DNA from: JBBQER01 sp052148155
GTDB lineage: Bacteria; Actinomycetota; Acidimicrobiia; IMCC26256; PALSA-610
Assembly (NCBI GenBank): GCA_052148155.1
Contig: JBKQIY010000019.1
Location: forward strand, 124,001 to 188,000
Length of the DNA stretch: 64,000 bases
Direction: 5' to 3'
Shown here in pieces: positions 34,400 through 43,597 of the stretch. Position 1 is the first letter of the stretch. Each line of letters begins with the position of its first letter. The position numbers and the translations under genes are program-made. A model generated the notes under the pieces. That model did not search any database. It was not told the origin of the DNA and saw nothing but the letters and a program-made list of their open reading frames with translations.

Positions 34400-35851
34400 T
34401 CAGCGCGGCGCCGGCACGAGATCGCGTGGGCTGGGTGCGTCGAGAGCGTCGCCGATCGCCTCGGCGATCTCATCTTGCAGGGTTTCGCCCTCAGTCGTCG
34501 AAAAGTTGCCGTTGGCGAGAAACGCAAACCGGACGGGCACGGCGCGGGGCGCACGACCGGCCGACCCGGCGGCGTCGATGACCCCGGCCAGTCCGACGAC
34601 GCCGTCGATGTGCCCAGTCTTTGCCCGCAAGCGACCGGCGAGTGCGGTACCGACGAAACGGCTTGCCAGGGTGCCCGACTGACCCGCGACCGGCAGTCCC
34701 TTCACGATCGCCGAAAATCTTGGTTGGCTTCCGAGCGCGACTGCCGCCAACAGCGACGCGCAGGTGATCCGGTTGTCCGGCGCCAAGCCCGACCCGTCGT
34801 GCAGGACGACGCCGCCGACCGGCACGCCCAAACCGGACAGTACCGCCACAATCGCGTGCGCGCCGGCCGCCGTGGTCCCGGTCCCCGCACGGACGCGACC
34901 GACCTCCCGGGCGAGCAGCTCGGCGGTTTCGTCGTTACTCACCGTAAGCATCTGCTCGACGATCTGGCCAAGAGGTGGTGATTCGACCTGCGCGACCTCG
35001 CGTTCGCCCGACGGCGATGCCCGGCCCGGATCGGTCGCGCCCGCCGAGATGGTGACGCCGCGCGCGGCGAGCAGGGACGCGAGTTGCTCAACGGAGTCCA
35101 ACGCCGGGTCGGCTGCTGCGATCCCGTCGTCGCCGCGTCCACCGTTGACGATCAGTGCGCCCAATGCGCCGACGTCGCCTTCGGACACGTAGTTCGGTTT
35201 CCAGTCTGGCACCGCGCGCGCACGGTCGTAGCGGCTGTCGTCGGCCACCAACGCGCCTTCGATTCGCTGCACGCCCGCACCCACGATTGCGTCGGCAAGC
35301 GCGGGGAGGGGCGTGTTCGGCGCCGTCGCCGTGCTCGGCGCGCTCGACGTCGAGAGCACCGGGTCGCCGCCGCCGACGATGGTGAGATCACCTTCGAGGG
35401 TTCCGTTCTCCAACGGTGCATTGGTCAGCGCCCGCGTCTCGAAACGGTGCTGGGCGCCGAGTACCGCGAGCGCGGCCGCCGCAGTGAGGAGCTTTTGGGT
35501 CGACGCACCCGCGAGCGCGCGGCCGGGCCCCACGCGGGTCACGGCTCCGTCGGGTCCATCAACCGAGACGCAGCTGGCGAACGGCGCCGCAATTCCCGCG
35601 AGTTGACGCTGCAGAGCCGACGACGTCACCGCGCTGACGAGCACCGCTGGTATCCGGCGAGGCGACCACAACGGCGTCGCCAGACTCGGCGCGACGGTCA
35701 GTTGGTGCCGGAGCCCCGGAGCGGGGTCGGCGCGCGCGCTCAACGCGAGGCACAGTCCACCGACGATGACGAGTATCGCGGCGGCGCCCGGCGCCCGCTG
35801 TCGCCGCCTCAGTCCAATCCTCGTATCTGACGGAAGCGCGCGTAACGCCAC
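34400..35851 (-). CDS. dacB: D-alanyl-D-alanine carboxypeptidase/endopeptidase (PBP4, DacB type)
   Basis: 483 residues. A signal sequence (RRRQRAPGAAAILVIVGGLCLALS) precedes a penicillin-binding class C domain with SxxK at Ser117-Lys120 (GASTQKLL), SxN in TVSNDET and KTG in RAKTGHID. It trims peptidoglycan stem peptides or cross-links outside the membrane. ATG 35851 overlaps the end of the upstream gene by 43 bases; no other standard start exists between there and the signal peptide. Similar to M. tuberculosis Rv3627c. Confidence 0.85.
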   Translation of the reverse strand: MALRALPSDTRIGLRRRQRAPGAAAILVIVGGLCLALSARADPAPGLRHQLTVAPSLATPLWSPRRIPAVLVSAVTSSALQRQLAGIAAPFASCVSVDGPDGAVTRVGPGRALAGASTQKLLTAAAALAVLGAQHRFETRALTNAPLENGTLEGDLTIVGGGDPVLSTSSAPSTATAPNTPLPALADAIVGAGVQRIEGALVADDSRYDRARAVPDWKPNYVSEGDVGALGALIVNGGRGDDGIAAADPALDSVEQLASLLAARGVTISAGATDPGRASPSGEREVAQVESPPLGQIVEQMLTVSNDETAELLAREVGRVRAGTGTTAAGAHAIVAVLSGLGVPVGGVVLHDGSGLAPDNRITCASLLAAVALGSQPRFSAIVKGLPVAGQSGTLASRFVGTALAGRLRAKTGHIDGVVGLAGVIDAAGSAGRAPRAVPVRFAFLANGNFSTTEGETLQDEIAEAIGDALDAPSPRDLVPAPR

Positions 35852-37977
35852 AGGTGTCCGAGCGCGGTCACGGCACGATTCGCCGATGGGTAACAGAGCC
35901 GCCCCGTCGCACGGACGGTCGCGGGTCCCGGATTGTCGGGTGCGGTGACCGCGAGCTCGGACGCGGTCAGGATCGGCTTGCCGGTCGCGTCGGCGATGTC
36001 GGCCGCTGCTTGCGCAAACCGCGTGTCTTGACGCTCGTGATAGTCGACGATTCGCTCAAGCCCGTAGTCGGGGTAGAAGCCACCTTCACGCGCCAGGCGC
36101 GCCTGGTTCGACTGGATGCCGATCCCCAGGTACACGATCGCATCGATCGCCGCGTGGTTCGCCACCAGCTCGAGGACCAACGGGATCGTGTCCCGGGTCT
36201 CGCCCCCCGCGAGATCGATCGGGTTGTTCCGGCTCCAGCGGGGAGGGAGATGTTCGTCGATCTCGGCCAGCAGATCGTCGGGCAAAGGTGCGAGTTGCAA
36301 GGCGCCGTCACGCGCGATCGCGTCGGCCGTGACCACTCCCCAACCTCCCGCGGTGGTCACGACAGCCGTCCGCGGTCCTGGCGGCAACGGCTGCGTCGCG
36401 AAGGTTGCCGCCGCCTCGAATGCCTCCTCGATCGTGGCCGCGCGCGTGACTCCGGCCTGACGGCACAGGCTCGCGAACACGCGCTCGTCGGACGCGAGCG
36501 AACCGGTATGACTGGCCGCGGCGCGCTGTCCACCGGCAGTCGTGCCGCCCTTGACGACCACGACAGGCTTCTTCGACGTCGCACCGGTGAGTGACTCGTA
36601 CAGCGCAGATCCGTCGGAGACGCCTTCGAGGTAGGCGAGGCACACCCCGGTCGCGTCGTCGTGTGCGTACCAGTCGAGATAGTCAGCGATCCCGACCGCC
36701 GCAGCGTTGCCCGCGCTCACCGCGCGGCTGATGCCCACACCGGTCTGTGTCGCCCAGTTCTCGAACGACGACACGAAGTTGCCCGACTGGCTCGCGATCG
36801 CGATCCGGCCCGGCGGCGGGATGGGGGCGACGATTTGGGCACACAGGCGCGCCGGAGTCGAGACGATGCCTTGACCGTTCGGTCCTGCGAGCAGGATGCC
36901 CAACGAGTCGGCGAGCGTGACCAGTTCCTCCTCGGCGCGCCGGCCGGCTTCTCCCGCTTCGCCGTACCCCGCGCTCGTGAAGAACGCAGCTCGGACGCCG
37001 CGTCGCGCACACGCACGCAACAGCTCCGGATTGGCCACAGCCGGGGTGCACACAAACACGAGGTCCCAGTGTCCGTTCGGGAGATCCTCGACGCGCCCCA
37101 CAGTGTCGACTCCGAGAACCGGCGTCCGTTCGAGATTCGTTGCGCCGACCTTGCCCGCGTACCCCGCGGCGAGAATGTTGTGGAGCGCGACGAACCCGAA
37201 CTTTCCCGGATGGCTCGACGCTCCCGCCACAATCACGCCGCGCGGATCGAACAGCGCCGACAGTCCCTCCCGAAGATCGCGAACCCGCGCCCGCTGACGG
37301 TCTCCAGAACGGCCGCGTCCCGCGGGTTGGGGGCCGGAGGCGACCTCGACCAAGGCGTCAACCGCGATCGGTTTGCCGTCTACGACGATCAGCGGGTTGA
37401 CGTCGACCGCGGCCACGTCGGGTCGCTCCGTTGCCAGCCTCGACAGACCGATCAGCACGGCGCGCAGGGCCGCACGGTCGACCGGTGGTTCGCCGCGGAA
37501 CTCCCCGAGCAGCTTCTGGGTCGAGAGATCGTCGATCAACTCGTCGGCATCGACATCGCTCAGCGGCACCCGGCGGAACGCGACGTCTCCTAAAGCTTCG
37601 GTGAGCACGCCGCCCACCCCGAGCATCACGCACGGGCCGAACTGGGGATCGCGCACGACTCCGGCGATGAGTTCCCGAGTGCCGCTCACCATCGGCGCGA
37701 CCAGTAGCTCGACCGCACCGTCTTGGGAGGTGGCGGCGCCGAGCAGCGACGTCGCAGCGTCGCGCACAGCACGTGCATCACCCAGACGGAGACGCACAAG
37801 GCCCCGCTCAGTCTTATGCGCGATCGTGTCTCCGCACAGTTTCAACACGACCGGATAGCCGAGCGCGTCGGCCGCGTTCGTCGCCGCGTCGGCATCGCCA
37901 ACCATGCGTTCGTCGAGCACGGGTACCCCGTAGCTGGCGAGGAGCTGCTTCGACGTAGCTTCCGAAAGGGTTGTCAC
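35809..37977 (-). CDS. ADP-forming acyl-CoA synthetase (acetate-CoA ligase type, fused subunits)
   Basis: 722 residues. An N-terminal ATP-grasp domain (beta subunit; LGYPVVLKLCGDTIAHKTERG, DVNPLIVVDGKPIAVDALVE) precedes a CoA-binding Rossmann domain (FDPRGVIVAGASSHPGKFGF) and succinyl-CoA-synthetase-like domains with the phosphohistidine region AASHTGSL. The enzyme interconverts acyl-CoA with ADP and acid with ATP. It lies 21 bases after the AMP-forming ligase, so the two probably share a transcript. The acyl substrate is unknown. Confidence 0.82.
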   Translation of the reverse strand: MTTLSEATSKQLLASYGVPVLDERMVGDADAATNAADALGYPVVLKLCGDTIAHKTERGLVRLRLGDARAVRDAATSLLGAATSQDGAVELLVAPMVSGTRELIAGVVRDPQFGPCVMLGVGGVLTEALGDVAFRRVPLSDVDADELIDDLSTQKLLGEFRGEPPVDRAALRAVLIGLSRLATERPDVAAVDVNPLIVVDGKPIAVDALVEVASGPQPAGRGRSGDRQRARVRDLREGLSALFDPRGVIVAGASSHPGKFGFVALHNILAAGYAGKVGATNLERTPVLGVDTVGRVEDLPNGHWDLVFVCTPAVANPELLRACARRGVRAAFFTSAGYGEAGEAGRRAEEELVTLADSLGILLAGPNGQGIVSTPARLCAQIVAPIPPPGRIAIASQSGNFVSSFENWATQTGVGISRAVSAGNAAAVGIADYLDWYAHDDATGVCLAYLEGVSDGSALYESLTGATSKKPVVVVKGGTTAGGQRAAASHTGSLASDERVFASLCRQAGVTRAATIEEAFEAAATFATQPLPPGPRTAVVTTAGGWGVVTADAIARDGALQLAPLPDDLLAEIDEHLPPRWSRNNPIDLAGGETRDTIPLVLELVANHAAIDAIVYLGIGIQSNQARLAREGGFYPDYGLERIVDYHERQDTRFAQAAADIADATGKPILTASELAVTAPDNPGPATVRATGRLCYPSANRAVTALGHLWRYARFRQIRGLD

Positions 37978-37998
37978 GCTACCGGGTCCCGCATCTGC

Positions 37999-39573
37999 TC
38001 ATACGGCGGAGCGCCGACCCTGCCAGTACTCGTCGCGCAGCACACGTTTGAGCAGCTTGCCGGAGTCGGTACGCGGCAGCTCGTCGCGAAGCTCGTAGGC
38101 GCGGGGCCGCTTGTAGCTCGCCAGTCGGGGTTCCGCGAACGTCCGCAGCTCTTCGACGTCGATCGTCTCCCCCGACTTTGCCTGCACGATCGCATGGACG
38201 CGTTCGCCCCATTCGTCGTCGGGGATCCCGAACACCGCGACATCAAGCACTTGCGGATGCGCGTACAGGACAGCCTCAATCTCGGCCGGGTAGATATTCA
38301 CCCCACCCGAGATGATCATGTCCTTCTTCCGGTCACAGATGAACACGTAACCCTCGTCGTCGACGTACGCCACGTCACCGACCGATTTCCAGTCGTTCGC
38401 GGTGCTGTCGGCACCCGACAGCTGCGTGAGCTGCTCGTCGGTGCGGTAGTAGCCATCCATCGCGAGCCCGGTTCGTACGAACAGTTCGCCCGGCTCGCCG
38501 GGTGCGGCGTCGGTGCCGTCCTCCTTGACGACCTTCATCTCGATACCGCCATACGGCTTCCCGCACGAGCCGGGCTTGCGGAGTTGATCTTGTGGCTTCA
38601 GGACAGTATCGACGCCGAGCTCAGTCGAGCCGTACACCTCGTAAAGGAACCCGTCGCCGAGCTTGTCGATAATTTCCTGCTTCAGGGCATACGGAACCGG
38701 CGCAGCATTCGCGATCAGGGTCACCATCGAAGACATGTCGGCACGCGCGAGTTGATCGGCGGGAAGCGAAACGATGCGCTTAAGTTGCGTGGGCGCCGAG
38801 AACGTATTGGTGACGCGATACTCCTTCACAAGTTCGATCCAGCGTGCCGCATCGAACTTGCGCAACACCACGATCGGGGCGCCGAGCGTATGCGACAGCG
38901 ACGCGAACGCGAGCGGGCCGGAATGGTAGAGCGGACCGGTCGTGAGGTGTACCGCGTTCTCGTGCAGCAGGTTCAACTCGCCGAGCAGCGAGAACACGAT
39001 CTGTCGATCCGTGCGCGTCCGCAGAGCCCCTTTCGGCTTGCCGGTGGTTCCCGAGGTGTAGATCATCGCCGAACCGGCCTCACTTCCGGGCTCGATGTCC
39101 GGCTCGGTGTCCGGCGCTCCGGCGATGACATCGTCCCAACACTGACAACCGTCCGGCGTCGCGCCACCGAACACGACCACGGTCCGAACGTTCGGGACCT
39201 GGGCGCGCACCTGCGCGACGAGAGGCGCCTCGTCGGCGTCGACGACCACGATCGTGGCGTCGGAGTTGTCGATGACGTACGCCATCTCCTCGGCGTTGAA
39301 CCGATAAGACAACGGCACGGCGACCAGGTTCAGCTTGCGCGCCGCGTGGATCGTGACGAGCACTTCGAGTGAATTGGGTCCGCACCACACGAGCCGCTCA
39401 CCCGGCCGTGCGCCGGCCGCGAGCAGTCCATGCGCGAGCTCATTGACGAGCCGATTGAGGTCGCCAAAGGTGGTGATCGACGGTCTGGCACCGCCCGACC
39501 CGTCGACAACGACGGCGGTGCGGTCCCCGAATTGCTGCGCATGCTGGGCCAGAGCATCGAGCGGAGCGTTCAT
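37999..39573 (-). CDS. AMP-forming acyl-CoA ligase
   Basis: 524 residues of the ANL superfamily. The ATP-binding P-loop is MIYTSGTTGKPKGAL, then VYGSTELG, GWRSVGD-like WKSVGDVAYVDDEGY, DRKKDMIISGGVNIYPAEIE and the catalytic Lys region RTDSGKLLKR. It activates a carboxylic acid to an acyl-CoA via an acyl-AMP. The ATG at 39573 has GGGAGG 9 bases before it. FadD-like; chain length cannot be read from sequence. It is divergent from the GH84 gene. Confidence 0.88.
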   Translation of the reverse strand: MNAPLDALAQHAQQFGDRTAVVVDGSGGARPSITTFGDLNRLVNELAHGLLAAGARPGERLVWCGPNSLEVLVTIHAARKLNLVAVPLSYRFNAEEMAYVIDNSDATIVVVDADEAPLVAQVRAQVPNVRTVVVFGGATPDGCQCWDDVIAGAPDTEPDIEPGSEAGSAMIYTSGTTGKPKGALRTRTDRQIVFSLLGELNLLHENAVHLTTGPLYHSGPLAFASLSHTLGAPIVVLRKFDAARWIELVKEYRVTNTFSAPTQLKRIVSLPADQLARADMSSMVTLIANAAPVPYALKQEIIDKLGDGFLYEVYGSTELGVDTVLKPQDQLRKPGSCGKPYGGIEMKVVKEDGTDAAPGEPGELFVRTGLAMDGYYRTDEQLTQLSGADSTANDWKSVGDVAYVDDEGYVFICDRKKDMIISGGVNIYPAEIEAVLYAHPQVLDVAVFGIPDDEWGERVHAIVQAKSGETIDVEELRTFAEPRLASYKRPRAYELRDELPRTDSGKLLKRVLRDEYWQGRRSAV

Positions 39574-39766
39574 GATGTGTGCCTCCCGTTGCCGGTGCGG
39601 GAGCGTAGCCAAGGCCGACCGAGGCAATGTCGCTGCGCCGAGCGGCCCGCGAACGCAGTGCCGCGTACGACAACCGTTCGGGCCTCCAGGAACTGCATGC
39701 GACTGGGCCGAGGTGTCGACGTGGTGCAGCGTTCAGGACGCCGAAGCCACGTACGCTCGCCGCACT

Positions 39767-41263
39767 ATGGGTCGCGCCTTTGCCGTTCGCGGCATCGTCG
39801 AGGGTTTCTACGGGACGCCGTGGACCCACGACGCGCGAGTCCGAGCGATTTCGTTCCTGGCGCCGCGGGGTCTGAACGCCTACGTGTACGCGCCCAAAGA
39901 CGACGCCAAGCACCGAGCGGACTGGCGCACCGGCTACGACTCTGAACAGCTCGCCCACTTTGGCGAACTCGCGGCCGTCGCCGCGACGAACCGAGCCCGG
40001 GTCGGTTTCGCGATCTCCCCCGGGCTCGACATCTCCTACGCATCCGACACCGACCGCGCCGCGCTGTTCGCCAAGCTCGAGCCGCTCCTCGACGTCGGAA
40101 TCCCGTGGTTCTTGTTGCTGCTCGACGACATCCCGCTGCAGCCGGATCTGGCTCCCCGTCAGGCGGACCTCGCAACGTGGCTGTTCGCTGGCCTGCGTGC
40201 CGCGCGCGCCGACACGTCACTCACCCTCTGCCCCACCGAATACGTCGGCACCCGTCCCTCGCCGTACCTCGGTGAGCTCGGCGCCGGCCTGCCCGCGGAC
40301 GTCGACGTCATGTGGACCGGCCCGACGGTGTGCTCTCCGACGTTACGCGCCGACGACGCGCGGGGATGGGCCGAGGCGCTGGGCGGTCATCGAACGATCG
40401 TGTGGGACAACACGCCCGTGAACGACGCGACGATGACGAACGAGCTGCACCTCGGGCCGTATCTCGGACGGGACGCCGATCTTGCCGACCTGGTCGGCGG
40501 CGTGCTGTGCAACCCGATGACCCAGGCGTACGCGTCGCTGCTCCAACTCTCGACCGCGATGGAGTTTCTCCGCGATCCCGACGCCTACGACGCCCCGACC
40601 GCGTGGGCCCGCGCCTGCGCCGATCTCGGCGGCGAACGCGCCGAGCCCCTGGCCGTTCTCGCTCGAGCGTGCGCCGACGGACCGTTAATCCAGCCGGGGA
40701 CCCTCGAGCTCACCGAGCTGGTGGACCGGCTCGAAGCCGCGCTCGACGGACCGGGGTGGGCGGACGCGGCGGCGGCACTCGCCCGTGAGCTCCGCGCCGC
40801 ACGCTCGCTGGCAAACGCCTTCCCCGACGACGATCTCGGCGCCGAAGTCGCGCCGTGGGCCGCCGCGGCGGCCGTCCACGCCTCAGCCGGACTGGCCGCC
40901 CTCCGCCTGATCCAGCAGGTGCGGCCGGTAGCCCGGGACGCCGGCACGGTCATTTCGCCGGATCCCGAGTCGGCCATGCAGCACGCTTTTGCAGTCACCT
41001 ATACATGGATGGCCGCGCGTGCCGATGAACACACCGTGTTCGGACCGCGCTTCGCCGTCTATTCGGCAGTCGTCCAGCTCCCCGACGGAGCCGGGCCTGC
41101 CCTCGACGTGTCGGCGTCCCTGCGAGAGAACGCCAACGTCGTCGACCGGCTGTGCCGGCTGGCGCTCAACACTTACGAGGCTTGGCGCCGTGCGCCGGGA
41201 ACGGAGCGTCAGCCCGTGATCGGCCCGCTGCCCTTCCGCGATCGCCGTCTTGAGGGATCATGA
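39767..41263 (+). CDS. Beta-N-acetylglucosaminidase, GH84 family
   Basis: 498 residues. The signature RGIVEGFYGTPWTHDARVR and the barrel with LLLLDDIPL, where the paired Asp residues match the catalytic Asp-Asp of O-GlcNAcases and bacterial GH84 enzymes, identify the family. VWDNTPVNDA is another conserved part. The C-terminal half is helical. No signal peptide is visible, so the enzyme should act in the cytoplasm on GlcNAc-containing compounds. It starts a coupled set with GT2 and NagA. TACGCT at 39752-39757 may be its -10 box. Confidence 0.85.
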   Translation: MGRAFAVRGIVEGFYGTPWTHDARVRAISFLAPRGLNAYVYAPKDDAKHRADWRTGYDSEQLAHFGELAAVAATNRARVGFAISPGLDISYASDTDRAALFAKLEPLLDVGIPWFLLLLDDIPLQPDLAPRQADLATWLFAGLRAARADTSLTLCPTEYVGTRPSPYLGELGAGLPADVDVMWTGPTVCSPTLRADDARGWAEALGGHRTIVWDNTPVNDATMTNELHLGPYLGRDADLADLVGGVLCNPMTQAYASLLQLSTAMEFLRDPDAYDAPTAWARACADLGGERAEPLAVLARACADGPLIQPGTLELTELVDRLEAALDGPGWADAAAALARELRAARSLANAFPDDDLGAEVAPWAAAAAVHASAGLAALRLIQQVRPVARDAGTVISPDPESAMQHAFAVTYTWMAARADEHTVFGPRFAVYSAVVQLPDGAGPALDVSASLRENANVVDRLCRLALNTYEAWRRAPGTERQPVIGPLPFRDRRLEGS

Positions 41264-42066
41264 GCCAATCACAACAAACGCGATCTGGGACCCGGGTGGG
41301 ACACGACTCGACCGGCTATGACCGAGCCGAGCCTCAGAAGCGTCGCATGACCGCGCTCGCGCTGACGGTCGTGATGCCGGCGTTCAACGAGGCCGAAATT
41401 CTGGAATCGTCGGTCACGTCGGTGGTGCAAGGCCTGCGTGCCCGGGGCGAAAGCTTCGAGGTCATTGTCGTCGAGAACGGATCGACCGACGGCACCGCCG
41501 AGATCGCAGACTCGCTGGCGACGTCGGAACCCGAGGTGCGGGCCGAGCATTGCGCAGACGCCGACTACGGACGGGCGCTGCGAACCGGCCTGCTGCAGGC
41601 CCGCGGCGACGCAGTCGTGAATTTCGACACCGATTTCTTCGACCTCGGCTTCCTGGTTGCTGCGGTCGGTCGTCTCTTCGAGCCGGACGGGCCGGTGATT
41701 GTCGTCGGCTCCAAGCGCGGCGAAGGCGCATCCGACGACCGAGCCGTGCTCCGCAAGCTCGGAACCGCGGTCTTCAGCACGATGCTGCGGGTTGGGTTCG
41801 GGCTGCACGTCTCCGACACCCACGGCATCAAGGCGATGCGCCGCGATGCTGTCGAGCCGTACGCGCGCGCGTGCCGTTCCGGTCAAGACCTTTTCGACAC
41901 TGAGCTCATCCTGCGGGTCGAGCGCGCCGGACTGCGCACCGCGGAAATCCCAGTCGGCGTGATGGAGTTGCGGCCGGCCCGAACGTCGATCGCGAAGCGA
42001 GTGCCTCGTACACTGCTCGGCTTGGTGAAGCTGCGCATCGTCTTGTTCCGGGACCGCCACGAGTGA
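41260..42066 (+). CDS. Glycosyltransferase family 2 protein
   Basis: 268 residues of GT-A fold. Core motifs are LTVVMPAFNEAEILESSV, VVENGSTDGTAEI, and VVNFDTDFFD in place of the usual DxD. The ending lacks membrane helices, like polyprenyl-phosphate sugar synthases without an anchor. The ATG at 41260 overlaps the GH84 stop (ATGA); ATG 41347 begins directly at the conserved core and is the alternative start. The sugar donor is unknown; context suggests GlcNAc metabolism. Confidence 0.78.
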   Translation: MSQSQQTRSGTRVGHDSTGYDRAEPQKRRMTALALTVVMPAFNEAEILESSVTSVVQGLRARGESFEVIVVENGSTDGTAEIADSLATSEPEVRAEHCADADYGRALRTGLLQARGDAVVNFDTDFFDLGFLVAAVGRLFEPDGPVIVVGSKRGEGASDDRAVLRKLGTAVFSTMLRVGFGLHVSDTHGIKAMRRDAVEPYARACRSGQDLFDTELILRVERAGLRTAEIPVGVMELRPARTSIAKRVPRTLLGLVKLRIVLFRDRHE

Positions 42067-43160
42067 CCGCGCTCGTCGCGGCGCGGATCCTCGACGGACA
42101 AGGCGGTACCTCGGCCTCGCCGGCCTGGCTTGTCATGGCCGACGGTCGCGTCGTCGCGACCGGGACAGGCGCTCCGCCGGTCGACGCGATCGATCTCGGC
42201 GACGCCCTCCTCGCGCCGGGGTTCGTCGACATTCAGATCAACGGCGCCGAGACAGTCGACTTCGCGCGAGCATCGGTCGCCGACGTCGTCGGAACGATCG
42301 ACGCTCGCGTCGCCGGCGGTTGTACGGCATGCCTGCCGACGATCTGCAGTGCGCCGCTCGACACGTACGCGCAAATACTTGAGCGCCTCGCCAACGTGCG
42401 CGCGGTACGTCCCGACAATGTTCTCGGTGTGCATCTCGAAGGACCGTTCCTCGGCGGGGCCCCAGGAGCCCACCCCCGCGCGCTTGTCCGTCCCGTCGAT
42501 CTCGAATGGCTGACCGGTATGTGCGACCAGTTCGGCGATCTGGTGCGCATCGTCACCCTCGCCCCCGAGGCCGACCCAGAACTCGCGGCAATGGCTCTGC
42601 TACGCGACCGCGGCGTCGTCGTCGCGCTCGGGCACAGCACCGTCGATTACGACTCGGCCCGCGCCGCGGTCGACGCCGGTGCCCGGTTGGTCACCCATCT
42701 CTTCAACGGGATGGGGCCGCTGCACCATCGCAATCCGGGGTTGGCCGGCGCCGCCCTCGACGACCCGCGACTGGTCCCGACGATCATCGCCGATGGCATC
42801 CACGTGCATCCGGCGATGCTTCGGCTCGCGCTCGTCGCCCGGCCTGACACGGTGCTCGTCAGCGACGCGGTCGCGACGATCGCGCCCGTGCAGGCCCGCG
42901 ACGGCGCCGCGTACCTCAACGACGGCACCCTCGCGGGCTCGACCCTGACGATGGTCGGCGCGGTGCAACGGGTCGCTGCTCTCGGGTTGGCGCCCGCGGC
43001 CGCGGTTCGGTGCGCGTCCGGCAATGCCGCGCGCGCGATCGGCGCAACGGAGTATGGGCGGATTGCTCCGGGGGCACGGGCCGATGTGCTCGCGCTCGAT
43101 CCCGACACCCTCGCAGTTCGGGCCGTCTGGGTGAACGGAAAGGCCGTGGCCTCCGAGTAG
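42063..43160 (+). CDS. nagA: N-acetylglucosamine-6-phosphate deacetylase
   Basis: 365 residues, amidohydrolase fold. GFVDIQINGAETVDF, LHLEGPFL (metal Glu), GHSTVDYDSARAAVDAGA, LVTHLFNGMGPLHHRNPG and VSDAVATIAP (catalytic Asp) are all NagA landmarks. It removes acetate from GlcNAc-6-phosphate. The GTG start overlaps the GT2 stop (GTGA). No nagB is nearby. GH84, GT2 and NagA together suggest turnover of a GlcNAc compound. Confidence 0.9.
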   Translation: MTALVAARILDGQGGTSASPAWLVMADGRVVATGTGAPPVDAIDLGDALLAPGFVDIQINGAETVDFARASVADVVGTIDARVAGGCTACLPTICSAPLDTYAQILERLANVRAVRPDNVLGVHLEGPFLGGAPGAHPRALVRPVDLEWLTGMCDQFGDLVRIVTLAPEADPELAAMALLRDRGVVVALGHSTVDYDSARAAVDAGARLVTHLFNGMGPLHHRNPGLAGAALDDPRLVPTIIADGIHVHPAMLRLALVARPDTVLVSDAVATIAPVQARDGAAYLNDGTLAGSTLTMVGAVQRVAALGLAPAAAVRCASGNAARAIGATEYGRIAPGARADVLALDPDTLAVRAVWVNGKAVASE

Positions 43161-43170
43161 TGTCACGATC

Positions 43171-43554
43171 GTGGAAATCGTCGCCGCGTTGTTCGTCGAA
43201 GGCATCGATTTCCGTCAGGTCAAAGGACCGTCGACACGCATCGACATCACCGGTGCCTTCTTTTCGACTTCGGTCGAGTCGTATCCCGCTCGTTTGGAGC
43301 CCCATCTGGTCGTCCTCGTCAGAGCGCCGTTCGGGTCCGAGGGCAACGCAACCCTCGAAACGGTGTTCCGACGCGAGGGTGAAGAGGTCGGACGGAATCG
43401 TCAGACGTTTTTCGTCGAACCCGGCAAGTTCGGTTACCGCCTCGTGAAAGGCGAGCTCGAGTTCCCTGAGCCCGGCACCATCGAGGCGTGTTGTTCGATC
43501 GTCGACGAGACGTCATCGGTCACAGTTCCGCTCACCACGCTCCCGATCCCGTGA
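43171..43554 (+). CDS. Conserved actinobacterial beta-rich protein (DUF6941-like)
   Basis: 127 residues, mostly beta strands: VAALFVEGIDFRQVKG, TRIDITGAFFSTSVESYP, LVVLVRAP, RQTFFVEPGKFGYRLVKG, VPLTTLPI. It looks like the small proteins called DUF6941. GTG 43171 follows nagA by 10 bases. Possibly translated with the nagA set; no function known. Confidence 0.6.
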   Translation: MEIVAALFVEGIDFRQVKGPSTRIDITGAFFSTSVESYPARLEPHLVVLVRAPFGSEGNATLETVFRREGEEVGRNRQTFFVEPGKFGYRLVKGELEFPEPGTIEACCSIVDETSSVTVPLTTLPIP

Positions 43555-43597
43555 TTCGCCTCAACCCGAGGGTGGTGGGCGCCGAATCCGCGAGGGC

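Noticed and set aside
37723..39372. Open frame of about 549 codons on the + strand
   Set aside because: Antisense to the ACD and AMP-forming ligase genes, a typical high-GC shadow.
39574..39766. A gene between the AMP ligase and GH84
   Set aside because: Only shadows of short frames exist; the stretch fits a divergent promoter region with TACGCT boxes on both strands.
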